Origin: Pseudomonas sp. RIT-PI-q
Lineage (GTDB): Bacteria > Pseudomonadota > Gammaproteobacteria > Pseudomonadales > Pseudomonadaceae
NCBI RefSeq assembly: GCF_001297125.1
Contig: NZ_LHPC01000023.1
Coordinates: 52,793 to 116,792, forward strand
Reading direction: 5' to 3'
Length of the DNA: 64,000 nt
Shown: positions 9,507 to 18,156 of the stretch, piece after piece
How the letters are laid out: the number at the start of each line of letters is the position of its first letter
Numbering within the stretch: position 1 is the stretch's first letter
Position numbers and translations under genes: made by a program
The notes under the pieces: generated by a model
Database searches by the model: none
What the model was told of the DNA's origin: nothing
What the model saw: only the letters and a program-made list of their open reading frames with translations

Positions 9507-10937
9507 ATGAACCTTTACGAAATAATCGGTTATGACCGCGATGGAACTGTTCGCGAGTTGAATACGGCTCTTAACAAGGCAACGCTCAATACCAGGGATG
9601 TCACTTTTTCGGCGCTTGGATTCAATGCGCCAGGCTGGATCGCGGCGTCTTCGATGTCGATTCTTTACTCCATATCCGGCCACCATGCGCCGTTGGCTAT
9701 TTTGATTGCGTATTTCTTTCCGATGTTGGTAATGGCCTTCTGCATGATCTCGCTTACTCGACAGGCGCCGTCAGCGGGTGGGATTTTCACATTTACCACG
9801 CGATTCCTACACCCCGGTGTCGGCACTGTTCTCGGCTGGGCGTATGCGGTTGCCTGCACGGCGGTAATGGCAATGTGCGCAATCATAGGAACGGAATATA
9901 TACAGGCGCTGATCCCGGCAGTGGGGGGATCGCTTAACTCTAAAATGATCGGGACGGGCCTGATCCTGATCTTCCTGGTCATTTCCTGTAAGGGCGTCAA
10001 TGCCACCGCCAAAGTGGCCAGCGTCTTCCTGGTCTTTGAAATCAGCGTTGTCGCGGGACTCGGGTTGATGGGGCTGATCAATCCACACGTGCAGGATTTA
10101 TCAATCACCTCCATGTATTCGCTGGAGGGCGCCGGAGGCTTGTCGGCGATTGGACCGGGTGTGCTGTTCGGCGTATGGATGCTCGCCAACTTCGACTCGG
10201 CGATCAACTATATTGAAGAGTCGCGCATTCCCGTTCGCACTGTGCAACGCTCTATGTTGCTCGTTCTGACTTCAGCATTCCTCATTTACAGCCTCGCGGC
10301 TATCGGCTGGCAGTTCGCAGTGCCCGTAGAGACATTGGCGGCGATCATCGAGGACGGTAATGGTGGACCGATCGCCGCTGTCGCCAATGTCTACTTGCCC
10401 CCGGCTATGGCCTGGATCGCCTTGTTCGTGGTAATCACATCGGCATGCGCCGGATTGCAGATTTCCTCTAGTGCGGCGGCTCGTACGCTTTACCGAATGA
10501 GCGAGGAAGGGCATCTGCCTGTAGCGCTGCGATCAGTCAACAAGTCGAGATCTCCCTGGCTGGCCAGCGTTATCGTTTCGGCCGTCGCCATTGCGCTGCT
10601 CTGGTGGAAACCGCTGGACAAGATCTCGTGGTACTACGACGTAGTGACCATCACGTTGGTGATGTCCTACATGGCCGCCATCGCAGCGTTCATTGCGATG
10701 ACCTGGCGACGTCACAGTTTCGGATTGTCATTGGCACTGTCGATCCCGGCGTCTCTTGCAATCCTTGTGCTGGGATATATCGGTTATACCGCTGGGGCGA
10801 ATCCGGTTTCTCCGGAAGATCAGTACACCGCTTGGTATCTTGGAGCGCTGACGATCTTGTCTGGCGTATTGATCCTGATATGGCGCTCGACTATCTCCAA
10901 GCGAACTGTGCTTGCTCAGGCGCAAGACCCATCGTGA
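9507..10937 (+). CDS. APC-family amino acid/amine permease
   Basis: An inner-membrane secondary transporter of 476 residues with about 12 hydrophobic segments. It belongs to the amino acid-polyamine-organocation superfamily: the N-terminal part contains LTRQAPSAGGIFTFTTRF (the helix 1/2 region), and a later segment reads SSSAAARTLYRMSEEGHLP, a typical conserved loop with the Arg-Met and Pro residues of this family. The start at 9507 was chosen over an in-frame TTG at 9468. It is the first gene of a four-gene operon with an SDR, an epimerase and a deacetylase-like hydrolase, so it probably imports their nitrogen-containing substrate. The substrate is not known. Confidence 0.85.
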   Translation: MNLYEIIGYDRDGTVRELNTALNKATLNTRDVTFSALGFNAPGWIAASSMSILYSISGHHAPLAILIAYFFPMLVMAFCMISLTRQAPSAGGIFTFTTRFLHPGVGTVLGWAYAVACTAVMAMCAIIGTEYIQALIPAVGGSLNSKMIGTGLILIFLVISCKGVNATAKVASVFLVFEISVVAGLGLMGLINPHVQDLSITSMYSLEGAGGLSAIGPGVLFGVWMLANFDSAINYIEESRIPVRTVQRSMLLVLTSAFLIYSLAAIGWQFAVPVETLAAIIEDGNGGPIAAVANVYLPPAMAWIALFVVITSACAGLQISSSAAARTLYRMSEEGHLPVALRSVNKSRSPWLASVIVSAVAIALLWWKPLDKISWYYDVVTITLVMSYMAAIAAFIAMTWRRHSFGLSLALSIPASLAILVLGYIGYTAGANPVSPEDQYTAWYLGALTILSGVLILIWRSTISKRTVLAQAQDPS

Positions 10938-11074
10938 TGCTGAGGTTAATCAGGCATTTAATTTCACGATCAGCATTAGTTACTTACTTTGATACTAAGT
11001 CTTCGCACAGAACATGGGTGGCTTTAGTTATGCCCGCTATTAGCAGGTCACTTTAATTAAAGATAGGTGAGCTT

Positions 11075-11809
11075 ATGAAGCGTGTTGTAGTCATCACTGG
11101 GGCCGGGAAGGGTATCGGGCTGGCAACCGCCAAGCGCTTTGCTGCAAATGGCGATCATTTGGTACTGAACTACTTCGATTCCGATGATCAACTGGAAGCG
11201 GTGATCGCAATTGCGCAAGAGAACGGTGGAGATGGATTCACTGTTCAAGCGGATGTCAGTAACCCTGAGGCCGCAGCCGGAATCATCCGGGAGGCAGAGC
11301 GTCGGTATGGGCGGGTCGACATTCTTGTCAACAATGCCGGGCGGCTGGTTTCGGCCACAGTTGCACAGACCACCTGGGCCCAGTGGGAGCAGATGATCAG
11401 CACCAATCTGGGAGGTACGTGGGCGTGTATGCAGGCGGTATTGCCCGGCATGCTGGCGCGCGGTCAAGGGCGGATTATCAACATCAGCTCTGAGTTGGGG
11501 CTGATTGGATTTCCTACCTACGCAGCCTATTGCGCATCCAAGGGCGGGGTGATTGCGCTCACAAAAGCGGTCGCAAAAGAGGTCGCTTCGTCAGGCGTGT
11601 TGGTCAACTCGGTGGCGCCGGGCCCGATCGAGACGGACATGTTGATCAAGGACACCATCGAATACAACGATGAGACGCGCGAGACGGTTCCGTTAAAGCG
11701 CTTTGGAAAGCCGGATGAAATTGCGGCCATGGTTGAAGCACTGGCCGGACCCGCGGGCGATTACATGGTGGGACAGGTGGTCAGCCCCAATGGCGGAACC
11801 GCGATCTAA
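11075..11809 (+). CDS. SDR-family oxidoreductase
   Basis: A 244-residue classical short-chain dehydrogenase/reductase. The NAD(P)-binding motif is TGAGKGIGLA at about 8-17, NNAG is present at about 86-89, and the catalytic set is Ser in NISSE with YCASK (YxxxK). A ribosome-binding site (AGGTGAG) precedes the ATG. The C-terminal LAGPAGDYMVGQVVSPNGG is typical of FabG-like enzymes. In this operon it may oxidise or reduce a hydroxyl/keto group of the compound imported by the upstream permease; the exact reaction cannot be inferred. Confidence 0.88.
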   Translation: MKRVVVITGAGKGIGLATAKRFAANGDHLVLNYFDSDDQLEAVIAIAQENGGDGFTVQADVSNPEAAAGIIREAERRYGRVDILVNNAGRLVSATVAQTTWAQWEQMISTNLGGTWACMQAVLPGMLARGQGRIINISSELGLIGFPTYAAYCASKGGVIALTKAVAKEVASSGVLVNSVAPGPIETDMLIKDTIEYNDETRETVPLKRFGKPDEIAAMVEALAGPAGDYMVGQVVSPNGGTAI

Positions 11810-11888
11810 GAGATTGAGTTTCAGCGAGCCCACAGTTCTCCCGATTAAATAAGCGACGCTACTATAACTACAACAAGAGGAATGCTAT

Positions 11889-12797
11889 ATGAGCGCTGTA
11901 ATGATTACCGGCGGCCTGGGTTATGTGGGGCGCTACCTCACTCAGAAACTCAGTGAGCAGGGTGTTCACGTGGTGAGTTATAACCGTGACTACTCAGAGG
12001 CCAAGTCAGAATTCATGACGGCCGTACAAGGTGAGTTGTTCGATATTCCGAAAATCGTCAGAACCATCCAGAAGTTCGGGGTTGATCGTGTCATTCATAC
12101 GGCGGCCATGTCGCATCCCGATTTGTCCATAGAACTTCCAATCACTACGGTGGCGGCGAATATCGACGGCACCATTCATTTGCTTGAAGCGATGCGTATG
12201 GCGGGGATTAAAAAGCTGGTTAATTTCTCTTCCGAGGCTGTCTATGGACATGTCGAAGGTGTGGTAAATGAACAGGCCCCAGCCAACCCGACGACACCTT
12301 ACGGTGTCACCAAACTTGCCACCGAACATTTTGGCAGGGTTTATAACGAGCTCTATGGTATGGAAGTGGTCTCGTTGCGGATTGCGGAAGTGTATGGCCC
12401 TGAAAACAAAATGCCGCAAATTCTCAGGGATATCCTTAAAACGGTTCATCGTGGTGAGAAGTTCACGCTGTCCAGCGGGGGAGATCACCGCTTTCATTAT
12501 ATTCATGTGGAAGACGTTGTACGTGCGGTACTGATAGCGGCTGAAGCCAAGGATATCAAAGGCAGTGTATTCAATATTGCCGGTGATCGTCCCTGGAGGC
12601 TGCATGAGGCCGTGGATATCATCAGAAAACTGATACCGGGTGCCCATATTGAAATCGGCGGTGGGTATTGGCATTTGGATCGGCAGGGGGGGGGGGGTCT
12701 CAGTGCGGCGGGGGGGGGATTGGGGTATCGAGCGGGGGGGACGCTTGAACGAGGCATGTCACATTATTCCGATTGGCTAATCGATCACGAATATTGA
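11889..12797 (+). CDS. NAD-dependent epimerase/dehydratase (C-terminus corrupted by G runs)
   Basis: An extended SDR of 302 residues with the nucleotide-binding motif TGGLGYVGRYL at about 7-17 and the catalytic YGVTK motif. It is probably a sugar- or lactone-type epimerase or dehydrogenase in the catabolic operon. Residues about 267-285 read as glycine-rich sequence because of three G tracts of 12, 9 and 7 bases at 12686-12740. The frame continues correctly into a normal-looking end (MSHYSDWLIDHEY). This argues for substitution-type sequence errors rather than a real frameshift. Confidence 0.82.
   Translation: MSAVMITGGLGYVGRYLTQKLSEQGVHVVSYNRDYSEAKSEFMTAVQGELFDIPKIVRTIQKFGVDRVIHTAAMSHPDLSIELPITTVAANIDGTIHLLEAMRMAGIKKLVNFSSEAVYGHVEGVVNEQAPANPTTPYGVTKLATEHFGRVYNELYGMEVVSLRIAEVYGPENKMPQILRDILKTVHRGEKFTLSSGGDHRFHYIHVEDVVRAVLIAAEAKDIKGSVFNIAGDRPWRLHEAVDIIRKLIPGAHIEIGGGYWHLDRQGGGGLSAAGGGLGYRAGGTLERGMSHYSDWLIDHEY
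12686..12740. repeat. Three G homopolymer tracts inside a conserved gene
   Basis: Runs of 12 G (12686-12697), 9 G (12710-12718) and 7 G (12734-12740) lie within 55 bases, while everything around has mixed composition. They are probably sequencing errors; see the separate finding. Confidence 0.85.
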
Positions 12798-12862
12798 TAT
12801 CGGTGTCAGGTAACTGTTGCATACGCCTTATTGGTAATTAATGCAGGCAGGAGTGATCAAGC

Positions 12863-13756
12863 ATGATTAGCAACCCGATTGTTTGGCCAAACGGCGCACG
12901 CTGTGCCGTAGCTTTTACTTTTGATATGGACGCGGACAGTATTCTGCATGTGGCACACCCCAAAGACTCAGCGACACGTGTTGCCAGCATTTCAATGCTG
13001 CAATACGGTCCTGACGTGGCGGTTCCAAGGATTGTGGAAACGTATCGACGTTTTGAGATCAAACAAACGTTCTTTATCCCGGCCTGGTGTATCGAGCAGT
13101 ACCCCAAAGCCATTGAGGCCATCGTCGAAGGTGGTCATGAGATTGCCCATCATGGCTACATACATGAACATCCAAACGAACTGAGCCGAGAAGAGGAGGC
13201 CTATTGGCTTGATCGCGGTTGCGACACCATCAAGCGCTTTACTGGCCAGGCTCCTCGGGGATGGCGGGCGCCGCTCTACAACATGTCAGAGCACTCTGCT
13301 GACTTGTTGATTGAACGAGGCTTCAGTTACGACGCTTCTTTGATGGGGGATGATATTCCTTATGTGTTGCGTACCTCTGCTGGCGAGTTGGTAGAACTGC
13401 CTTCAAGCTGGGCCCTGGATGACTGGCCGCAGTATATGCACAGTATCGACCTTGATTTTCAGATGCCGATTCAATCGCCTCAGCGCGCTGTCGAGGTTTT
13501 TAAGGCCGAGTTTGATGCGGCATGGGAGTACGGCGGTCTATTCATACCGGTTTGGCACCCATTCCTTTCCGGTCGTCTGGCACGATGGCATGAGGTTACC
13601 AAACTGATCGAATACATGATGTCGAAAGGCGGTGTCTGGTTTGCTCGCATGGACGAGATCGCGGCTCATGTTCAGAAAAGTGTCGCTAAGGGTGACTACA
13701 AACCGCGTATTGATAATCTGCCTTACTATCAAGGGGCGGTGAGCGCGAATAAATAG
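12863..13756 (+). CDS. Polysaccharide deacetylase / allantoinase-like hydrolase
   Basis: A 297-residue protein of the NodB-homology (carbohydrate esterase 4-like) superfamily, subgroup resembling PuuE-type allantoinase and peptidoglycan deacetylase HpPgdA. Visible motifs are FTFDMDAD (catalytic and metal-binding Asp residues, about 18-25), the metal-binding HHGYIHE (HxxxH type), and RGWRAPLYNMS corresponding to motif 3. Metal-dependent cleavage of a C-N bond (amide or N-acetyl) is likely. It is the last gene of the permease operon, which supports an N-containing substrate; the precise compound is unknown. Confidence 0.85.
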   Translation: MISNPIVWPNGARCAVAFTFDMDADSILHVAHPKDSATRVASISMLQYGPDVAVPRIVETYRRFEIKQTFFIPAWCIEQYPKAIEAIVEGGHEIAHHGYIHEHPNELSREEEAYWLDRGCDTIKRFTGQAPRGWRAPLYNMSEHSADLLIERGFSYDASLMGDDIPYVLRTSAGELVELPSSWALDDWPQYMHSIDLDFQMPIQSPQRAVEVFKAEFDAAWEYGGLFIPVWHPFLSGRLARWHEVTKLIEYMMSKGGVWFARMDEIAAHVQKSVAKGDYKPRIDNLPYYQGAVSANK

Positions 13757-13773
13757 CCTGTTCCAAGAACAGG
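13757..13773 (+). terminator. Hairpin terminator after the permease-deacetylase operon
   Basis: CCTGTTC, a three-base loop, then GAACAGG starts just after the stop codon, followed by TTGTTCT. The U-tract is weak. Confidence 0.55.
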
Positions 13774-13832
13774 TTGTTCTGGTGTTGAAGGGTTGTATTA
13801 GTTCATTAATTTGCGATTCAAGTGTATTGAGA

Positions 13833-13854
13833 GCGGCCATCTTTGGATGGCCGC
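13833..13854. other. Strong intergenic hairpin
   Basis: GCGGCCATC, loop TTTG, GATGGCCGC: a perfect nine-base-pair stem. It has no T-run on either side, so it is either a second, Rho-assisted terminator for the upstream operon or an mRNA structure. Confidence 0.5.
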
Positions 13855-13995
13855 TACTCGTGCGATGAAATCCCGGAAGTAATAACAAGGGTTGGTGATA
13901 GCTGCATGTCGAAGGGCTGCAATAAGCGGTCATCGAGAAGGGACCGATGGGATACGCTAAACCTGTTCGCGCTGCGTCCGTCCCTGGAGTGCTCA

Positions 13996-14595
13996 ATGCC
14001 GCCCATCACCACGCGCCCGGTGGCGCTGTTTGTTCTTTGCCTGACGCTTGTAATGGCCGCCCGGGCCAGCGCCTGCCCGGCGGGTGAAAAAGAAATCTGC
14101 CTGGACAGTTGCATCTGCCTGCCCGACCTGGGACAGGTGCTCGGCGGCCCGCTGCCTGATGGCCTCTACCAGATCGCGGCACCTGCCTTGGCGCTTTGGC
14201 TGACCCAGGCCCGCGCTGAAGCCGCCAGTGCCGGCATCCAACCGATTCCCCCGCACATCCGGGAGCAACTGCTGCGCTGGTACGCCCCCAGCGTCCTCGA
14301 TACCGCGCGCTACAAAGTGAGCGACAGCAGCCAGTTCAGCGCCGCCACGGCCATGCTGCAAAACCCCGATGTCGGTGCCGTGACGCTGATCGACATCATC
14401 CTCTTCCGGGACGCTCAAAGTGCAGAGCAGGACACCGCGCTCTGGGCTCACGAACTCAAGCATGTGCAGCAGTATCAGGAATGGGGGGTAGAAGGTTTTG
14501 CCCAGCGCTATACGCAAGATTTCAATGCTGTGGAGGCACCGGCTTACGCCATACAGGCTGAGGTCAGACGGTGGGTGCGGGAAGGGACTGACTGA
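13996..14595 (+). CDS. DUF4157-like secreted putative metallopeptidase
   Basis: A 199-residue protein. The ATG at 13996 has a good ribosome-binding site (TGGAG) and is followed by a signal-peptide-like segment (VALFVLCLTLVMAARASA) and a cysteine-rich mature start. The C-terminal half contains WAHELKHVQQYQEWG, a zinc-binding HExxH-like motif typical of DUF4157. An in-frame start at 13843 would hide the signal peptide and was not chosen. DUF4157 domains often occur in toxin-associated or self-processing proteins, but the single-domain version here has no known role. A strong terminator follows. Confidence 0.75.
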   Translation: MPPITTRPVALFVLCLTLVMAARASACPAGEKEICLDSCICLPDLGQVLGGPLPDGLYQIAAPALALWLTQARAEAASAGIQPIPPHIREQLLRWYAPSVLDTARYKVSDSSQFSAATAMLQNPDVGAVTLIDIILFRDAQSAEQDTALWAHELKHVQQYQEWGVEGFAQRYTQDFNAVEAPAYAIQAEVRRWVREGTD

Positions 14596-14600
14596 GGGGT

Positions 14601-14624
14601 AACTGCCTGTGATGACAGGCAGTT
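14601..14624. terminator. Bidirectional terminator between convergent genes
   Basis: AACTGCCTGT, loop GATG, ACAGGCAGTT: a perfect ten-base-pair stem between the DUF4157 gene and the convergent hydrolase gene. TTCGTTTTATT follows on the plus strand. Confidence 0.75.
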
Positions 14625-14669
14625 AGCCTTCGTTTTATTGAGAAACCATCGTCAGGCATCGAATCCGGC

Positions 14670-15578
14670 CTAGTCCAGGAAGGTATTGGCTTGCAGCACG
14701 AAGTCGTTGGCATATTGGAATAATGCACCGTGCCCCGAGTTTGGATAGATGAGCAACTTGGCGTTCGGAATATGCTGTTGCAGCGTGTACGAATTCTCGG
14801 TGGGCACCATCACGTCATTGCTGCCGTTAACCACCAAGGTTGGCTGGGTAATCTTGCTCAATTGCGAAAAAGTGCCATCACCGGGAGCGCTCCACTTGCC
14901 CCGTGCCGTGCCTTGGGCCGCGATGACCTTCATCGAACTAAGCTTATCGAGGCCTTCCGTGCGCTGGTGGCGCCTTTCCCAGAATTCCCGGGCGGCCAAT
15001 TGGCTTGACGGCGCCGGATCGAAGAACAGGTAAGCGGTCTCTTCCTGCGTGGCGATCGATTCGCGCAACGCGATCCCGGGCACCCGTGGATCATGTCCCG
15101 AGACACCGCCGCGCGGCGATGTTCCTGCCAGGATCAGCCGACGCACCAGTTGCGGATGGCGCAACGCAACTTCCTGCGCCACCATGCCGCCGATTGAAAA
15201 GCCCAGCACGTCGACCTGTGTCAACCCGCGGGCTCGGGCAAATGCGGCAACGTGGTCGGCCATGCGTTCGAACGTATCGGGTGTTTCGCCGCTGCTAAGG
15301 CCCACGCCAGCATTGTCGAACAGGTAGACCGGCCGCTGCTTTGCCAGGCCATCGGTCACTGCCGGGTCCCAGTAATCCATATTGCCGCGAAAGTGCTGTA
15401 GCAAGATGACAGGAACGCCTGTCTGCGCCCCGAACTGGCGATAGGCATAACGCACGCCGTCAGCTTCCACGAATTGATTGGGGGCGCTGTTATGCGTGGC
15501 CGCCGGGGCCGCGATGGCGCCGCTTACTGCGATGACTGAGAAGGCAGCCCCGAGGGCCAGTCGCTGGAAGAAGTTCAT
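14670..15578 (-). CDS. Exported alpha/beta hydrolase
   Basis: A 302-residue alpha/beta-fold hydrolase with a signal peptide (NFFQRLALGAAFSVIAVSGA then AIAAPAATH). The nucleophile elbow is GFSIGGMV, the oxyanion region is ILLQHFRGNMDYWDP, and the late acid/His positions are NGSNDVMVP and NSGHGALFQ, so the catalytic triad is complete. It resembles 3-oxoadipate enol-lactonase/haloperoxidase-type hydrolases. AAGGAG lies before the ATG. It follows the SDR gene with a 10-base gap, so both are expected to be controlled by the divergent TetR gene. Confidence 0.85.
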   Translation of the reverse strand: MNFFQRLALGAAFSVIAVSGAIAAPAATHNSAPNQFVEADGVRYAYRQFGAQTGVPVILLQHFRGNMDYWDPAVTDGLAKQRPVYLFDNAGVGLSSGETPDTFERMADHVAAFARARGLTQVDVLGFSIGGMVAQEVALRHPQLVRRLILAGTSPRGGVSGHDPRVPGIALRESIATQEETAYLFFDPAPSSQLAAREFWERRHQRTEGLDKLSSMKVIAAQGTARGKWSAPGDGTFSQLSKITQPTLVVNGSNDVMVPTENSYTLQQHIPNAKLLIYPNSGHGALFQYANDFVLQANTFLD

Positions 15579-15588
15579 GGTGTGCTCC

Positions 15589-16302
15589 TTATGCGACGGC
15601 TTCGGGATTCAGATAAGCCGCTTGCTCAGTAGACAGGCTGGCTTTTATGGCGCGTGTGCCTTTGTCTGCGAGCACCTCTTTGAGGTCCGCTTCCACGCCG
15701 TCCAGCGACTGGATCACGACTTCGGATGGCTGGACTTTCGGCACGTCAAAACCATGGGTCAGGTCGGTGTCGATAAAGCCCACGTGCAACCCTTGCACGC
15801 TGGTGCCCTGGCCCTGGAGTTCGATTCGCAGCGAATTGGTAAAACTCCACGCCGCCGCTTTCGATGCCGCATACGCGGACACGAAGGGCAAGGCAACCCA
15901 AGTCGCATCCGACAGTACATTGACAATCGCGCCGCCGCCGTTGGCTTTAAGTACAGGTGCAAAGGCCAGGCTGACGTGCATGACGCCGTAATAATTGGTT
16001 TCGAAGATTTCGCGGGCGATTTCCACCAGGCCAGGTTCAAGCATGGAGGGCAGCAAGCGGGCAATGCCTGCATTGTTGACCAGTAGCGTCACGTCGCCCG
16101 CCTGGGCCACCGCAGCGGCGACCGACGCCGGGTCGCTGACATCAAGGCGAATGGCGATCACGCCTGGAATGTCGACGCCTTCGGGATTGCGCACTCCTGC
16201 GTAGACCTTGCTCGCGCCACGCGCCACAAGTTCTTTTGCGAAAGCAAGGCCGAGACCACGGTTGGCGCCGGTTACAAATGCTACGGAATTTTTTATTTTC
16301 AT
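15589..16302 (-). CDS. SDR-family oxidoreductase (TetR-controlled)
   Basis: A 237-residue short-chain dehydrogenase with TGANRGLGLAFA as cofactor-binding motif near residue 10, NNAGI, and the catalytic SDATW/YAASKAA (YxxxK) set. It heads a two-gene operon with the exported hydrolase and is divergent from the TetR gene at 16497. The 195-base promoter region between them contains two matching palindromes, so repression by that TetR protein and induction by a small molecule or electrophile are likely. Confidence 0.88.
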   Translation of the reverse strand: MKIKNSVAFVTGANRGLGLAFAKELVARGASKVYAGVRNPEGVDIPGVIAIRLDVSDPASVAAAVAQAGDVTLLVNNAGIARLLPSMLEPGLVEIAREIFETNYYGVMHVSLAFAPVLKANGGGAIVNVLSDATWVALPFVSAYAASKAAAWSFTNSLRIELQGQGTSVQGLHVGFIDTDLTHGFDVPKVQPSEVVIQSLDGVEADLKEVLADKGTRAIKASLSTEQAAYLNPEAVA

Positions 16303-16340
16303 GGGGGTGTGCTCTGGTTGGGTGTGCGAATCGTGGTTTT

Positions 16341-16360
16341 ATGATTGCGACCGCAATCAT
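16341..16360. promoter_or_regulatory. TetR operator O1
   Basis: ATGATTGC, four bases, GCAATCAT: perfect eight-base arms, 39 bases upstream of the SDR start codon. A related site lies at 16444-16463. Confidence 0.7.
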
Positions 16361-16443
16361 GGAATTAATAATGGTGGTGACAATTATTAAAGTCAAGACA
16401 AAATAAAATGTAAACTGGATGCCAGTGGTGATATGGCTTATCA

Positions 16444-16463
16444 TTGATTGTGATCGCAACTAT
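16444..16463. promoter_or_regulatory. TetR operator O2
   Basis: TTGATTGTGATCGCAACTAT matches operator O1 at 15 of 20 positions by direct comparison and keeps the TGATTG...CGCAA core. It lies 34 bases before the TetR start, consistent with autoregulation. Confidence 0.6.
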
Positions 16464-16496
16464 ATTATGCAAGATGCAACGCGAAGGAGCTTCACT

Positions 16497-17087
16497 ATGA
16501 AAATCTCGAAAGAAAAAGCAGAAGCCAATCGCGCCGCACTGGTGGAGACGGCGAGCCGCCTGTTTCAGCAGAGAGGGATCGACGGGGTGGGCGTTGCCGA
16601 AATCAGCAAATCAGCCGGATTGACCCATGGCGCGCTGTACGCGCACTTCCCATCCAAGGAAGCCCTGGCAGCCGAGGCGCTGGCGTGGAGCCTGGAACAG
16701 GGGAATGCCAAGCTCTATACGGGCACGGTTGATGGCGAACCGGACCTCGATCGTTTTCTGTCCGACTACCTATCCCTCGACAAGCGCGACGACTACGCCG
16801 AACACTGCGCAATGGCGGCGTCTGCCAGCGAAATCGGGCGCCAGGATACTGCGATCAGCGCAACGTTTACCGAGGGTTATATGGTGCTGGTACGGGCGTT
16901 TGAGCGCAGGGTCGCTGCCAACAATCCCAACGTCGATGCGCTTGCCACCGCCATGGGCATCGTTGCGGCAATGATTGGCGCCCTCTCGGTTGCGCGAGCC
17001 ACGGCAAAGGCCAGGCCTGAGGTGTCGGCCCAGGTCCTGCAGGGCGTGCGTTTCATGATTGACGCCGCGCTGGGTAAGCCGGTTTAG
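16497..17087 (+). CDS. TetR-family transcriptional repressor
   Basis: A 196-residue regulator. The start at 16497 follows AAGGAG and gives MKISKEKAEANRAALVETA; a longer frame from 16419 was rejected because it runs through operator O2. The N-terminal helix-turn-helix reads GVAEISKSAGLTHGALYAHF, the signature of the family, with a ligand-binding C-terminal domain to 196. It probably represses itself and the divergent SDR-hydrolase operon through the two palindromes in the shared promoter. Confidence 0.9.
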   Translation: MKISKEKAEANRAALVETASRLFQQRGIDGVGVAEISKSAGLTHGALYAHFPSKEALAAEALAWSLEQGNAKLYTGTVDGEPDLDRFLSDYLSLDKRDDYAEHCAMAASASEIGRQDTAISATFTEGYMVLVRAFERRVAANNPNVDALATAMGIVAAMIGALSVARATAKARPEVSAQVLQGVRFMIDAALGKPV

Positions 17088-17230
17088 AAGCCGACAACTG
17101 TGAAAGTTTTTGATGGCTAATCAAAGGTTGATGTGTGGGCCAACTTCACTCAGGAATGAAAATTTGTTTTTGCTAGTGTGGGACCTGAAGAGGGGAGCAA
17201 GACATCGCGCAGAGTCAGTCAGGAGTTGCC

Positions 17231-17692
17231 ATGAGTGAACAACACATGATCCGCCAGGCAGGTGCAGAAGATGAGGTCGCCGTTCGCGCTTGTGCCGAGC
17301 AAGCGTACGTTCCGTATGTTGGCGTGATAGGACGAAAGCCCGCACCGATGTTGGCGGATTTCAGGGCACAGATTGCAGCGGGCCATGTGTACCTTTGCAC
17401 TGGAGAGCACGGCGAACTGCAAGGTTTCATCGTCTTCTTTGCGGTGGATCAGCACATGTTTCTCGAAAACGTGGCCGTGTCCAAGGCAGGGCGTGGAAAA
17501 GGTATCGGCAAATCACTTATACAATTTTGCGAGGCCCAGGCGGTGCGCTTGGGCCTTGGTAGCGTTCATCTCTATACGAATGCAAAGATGACCGACAATC
17601 TATCAATTTATCCCCGACTCGGTTACGTCGAAGTGCAGCGACGCTCGGAGGACGGATTTGATCGCGTCTACTTTGAAAAACACTTGGGTTGA
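17231..17692 (+). CDS. GNAT-family N-acetyltransferase
   Basis: A 153-residue acetyltransferase. The acetyl-CoA-binding motif A is seen as VAVSKAGRGKGIGKSLIQF (R/QxxGxG/A type) at about 81-99, followed by the C-terminal YPRLGYVEVQRR typical of the family. The substrate is unknown; small-molecule or N-terminal acetylation are both possible. A ribosome-binding site (AGGAG) precedes the ATG. It is convergent with the HIT gene with only 26 bases between them. Confidence 0.85.
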   Translation: MSEQHMIRQAGAEDEVAVRACAEQAYVPYVGVIGRKPAPMLADFRAQIAAGHVYLCTGEHGELQGFIVFFAVDQHMFLENVAVSKAGRGKGIGKSLIQFCEAQAVRLGLGSVHLYTNAKMTDNLSIYPRLGYVEVQRRSEDGFDRVYFEKHLG

Positions 17693-17718
17693 GACGTTTC
17701 TTCTCGATCGAAGGTGTC

Positions 17719-18156
17719 TCAACTCGATGCATTCATCAACTGAGCCAGTTTTTTACGTAAATCCCCATGCGTTTCCTCTGAGTAAGGAATAGCGGTTTTC
17801 CAGTCATAAAACCATGCGGGCATCTTGCGATTCTGTTCTGGTTCTGAGCAATAGCGTGGAAAAATGTGGCAATGCAGCTCGGGCTCTGAGTTGCCTAAAA
17901 TTTCATAGTTCATGCGAAGGGCTCCGGTTGCCTGCAAAACGGCATCACCCATGCGGGCCATGTCGAGTAGGTAGGTTGTTCTGGCCTCAACATCTAGATC
18001 ATTCAGGCTCGGCACGACGGGGTCGGGCAGCAATAGGCAGTAACCCGGTAGAAATTGCACGTCGCCCATGACCGCCCAACCTGATGCCATTCGGCAAATT
18101 ACCTTATCGTTAGCTCCGTTGCGTGCCAGTTCTACACGTTGCGAGATCAGCGGCAT
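17719..18156 (-). CDS. HIT-like nucleotide-binding protein
   Basis: A 145-residue protein of the histidine-triad superfamily. The active-site-like sequence is LHCHIFPRY (His95, His97), a shortened version of the canonical HxHxHxx triad with the middle His kept and the third replaced. The N-terminal part has the typical LPGYCLLLPD strand (GHxLIxP equivalent). Such proteins hydrolyse or bind nucleoside phosphates. The altered triad leaves catalytic activity uncertain. It appears monocistronic. Confidence 0.75.
   Translation of the reverse strand: MPLISQRVELARNGANDKVICRMASGWAVMGDVQFLPGYCLLLPDPVVPSLNDLDVEARTTYLLDMARMGDAVLQATGALRMNYEILGNSEPELHCHIFPRYCSEPEQNRKMPAWFYDWKTAIPYSEETHGDLRKKLAQLMNASS

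Noticed and set aside
12686..12740. Phase-variable poly-G switch in the epimerase gene
   Set aside because: Three runs close together, plus a length-preserving run in another conserved gene, fit base-calling errors better than slipped-strand switching.
16419..16496. An upstream extension of the TetR gene
   Set aside because: It would run through operator O2 and lacks a ribosome-binding site, whereas the ATG at 16497 has AAGGAG.
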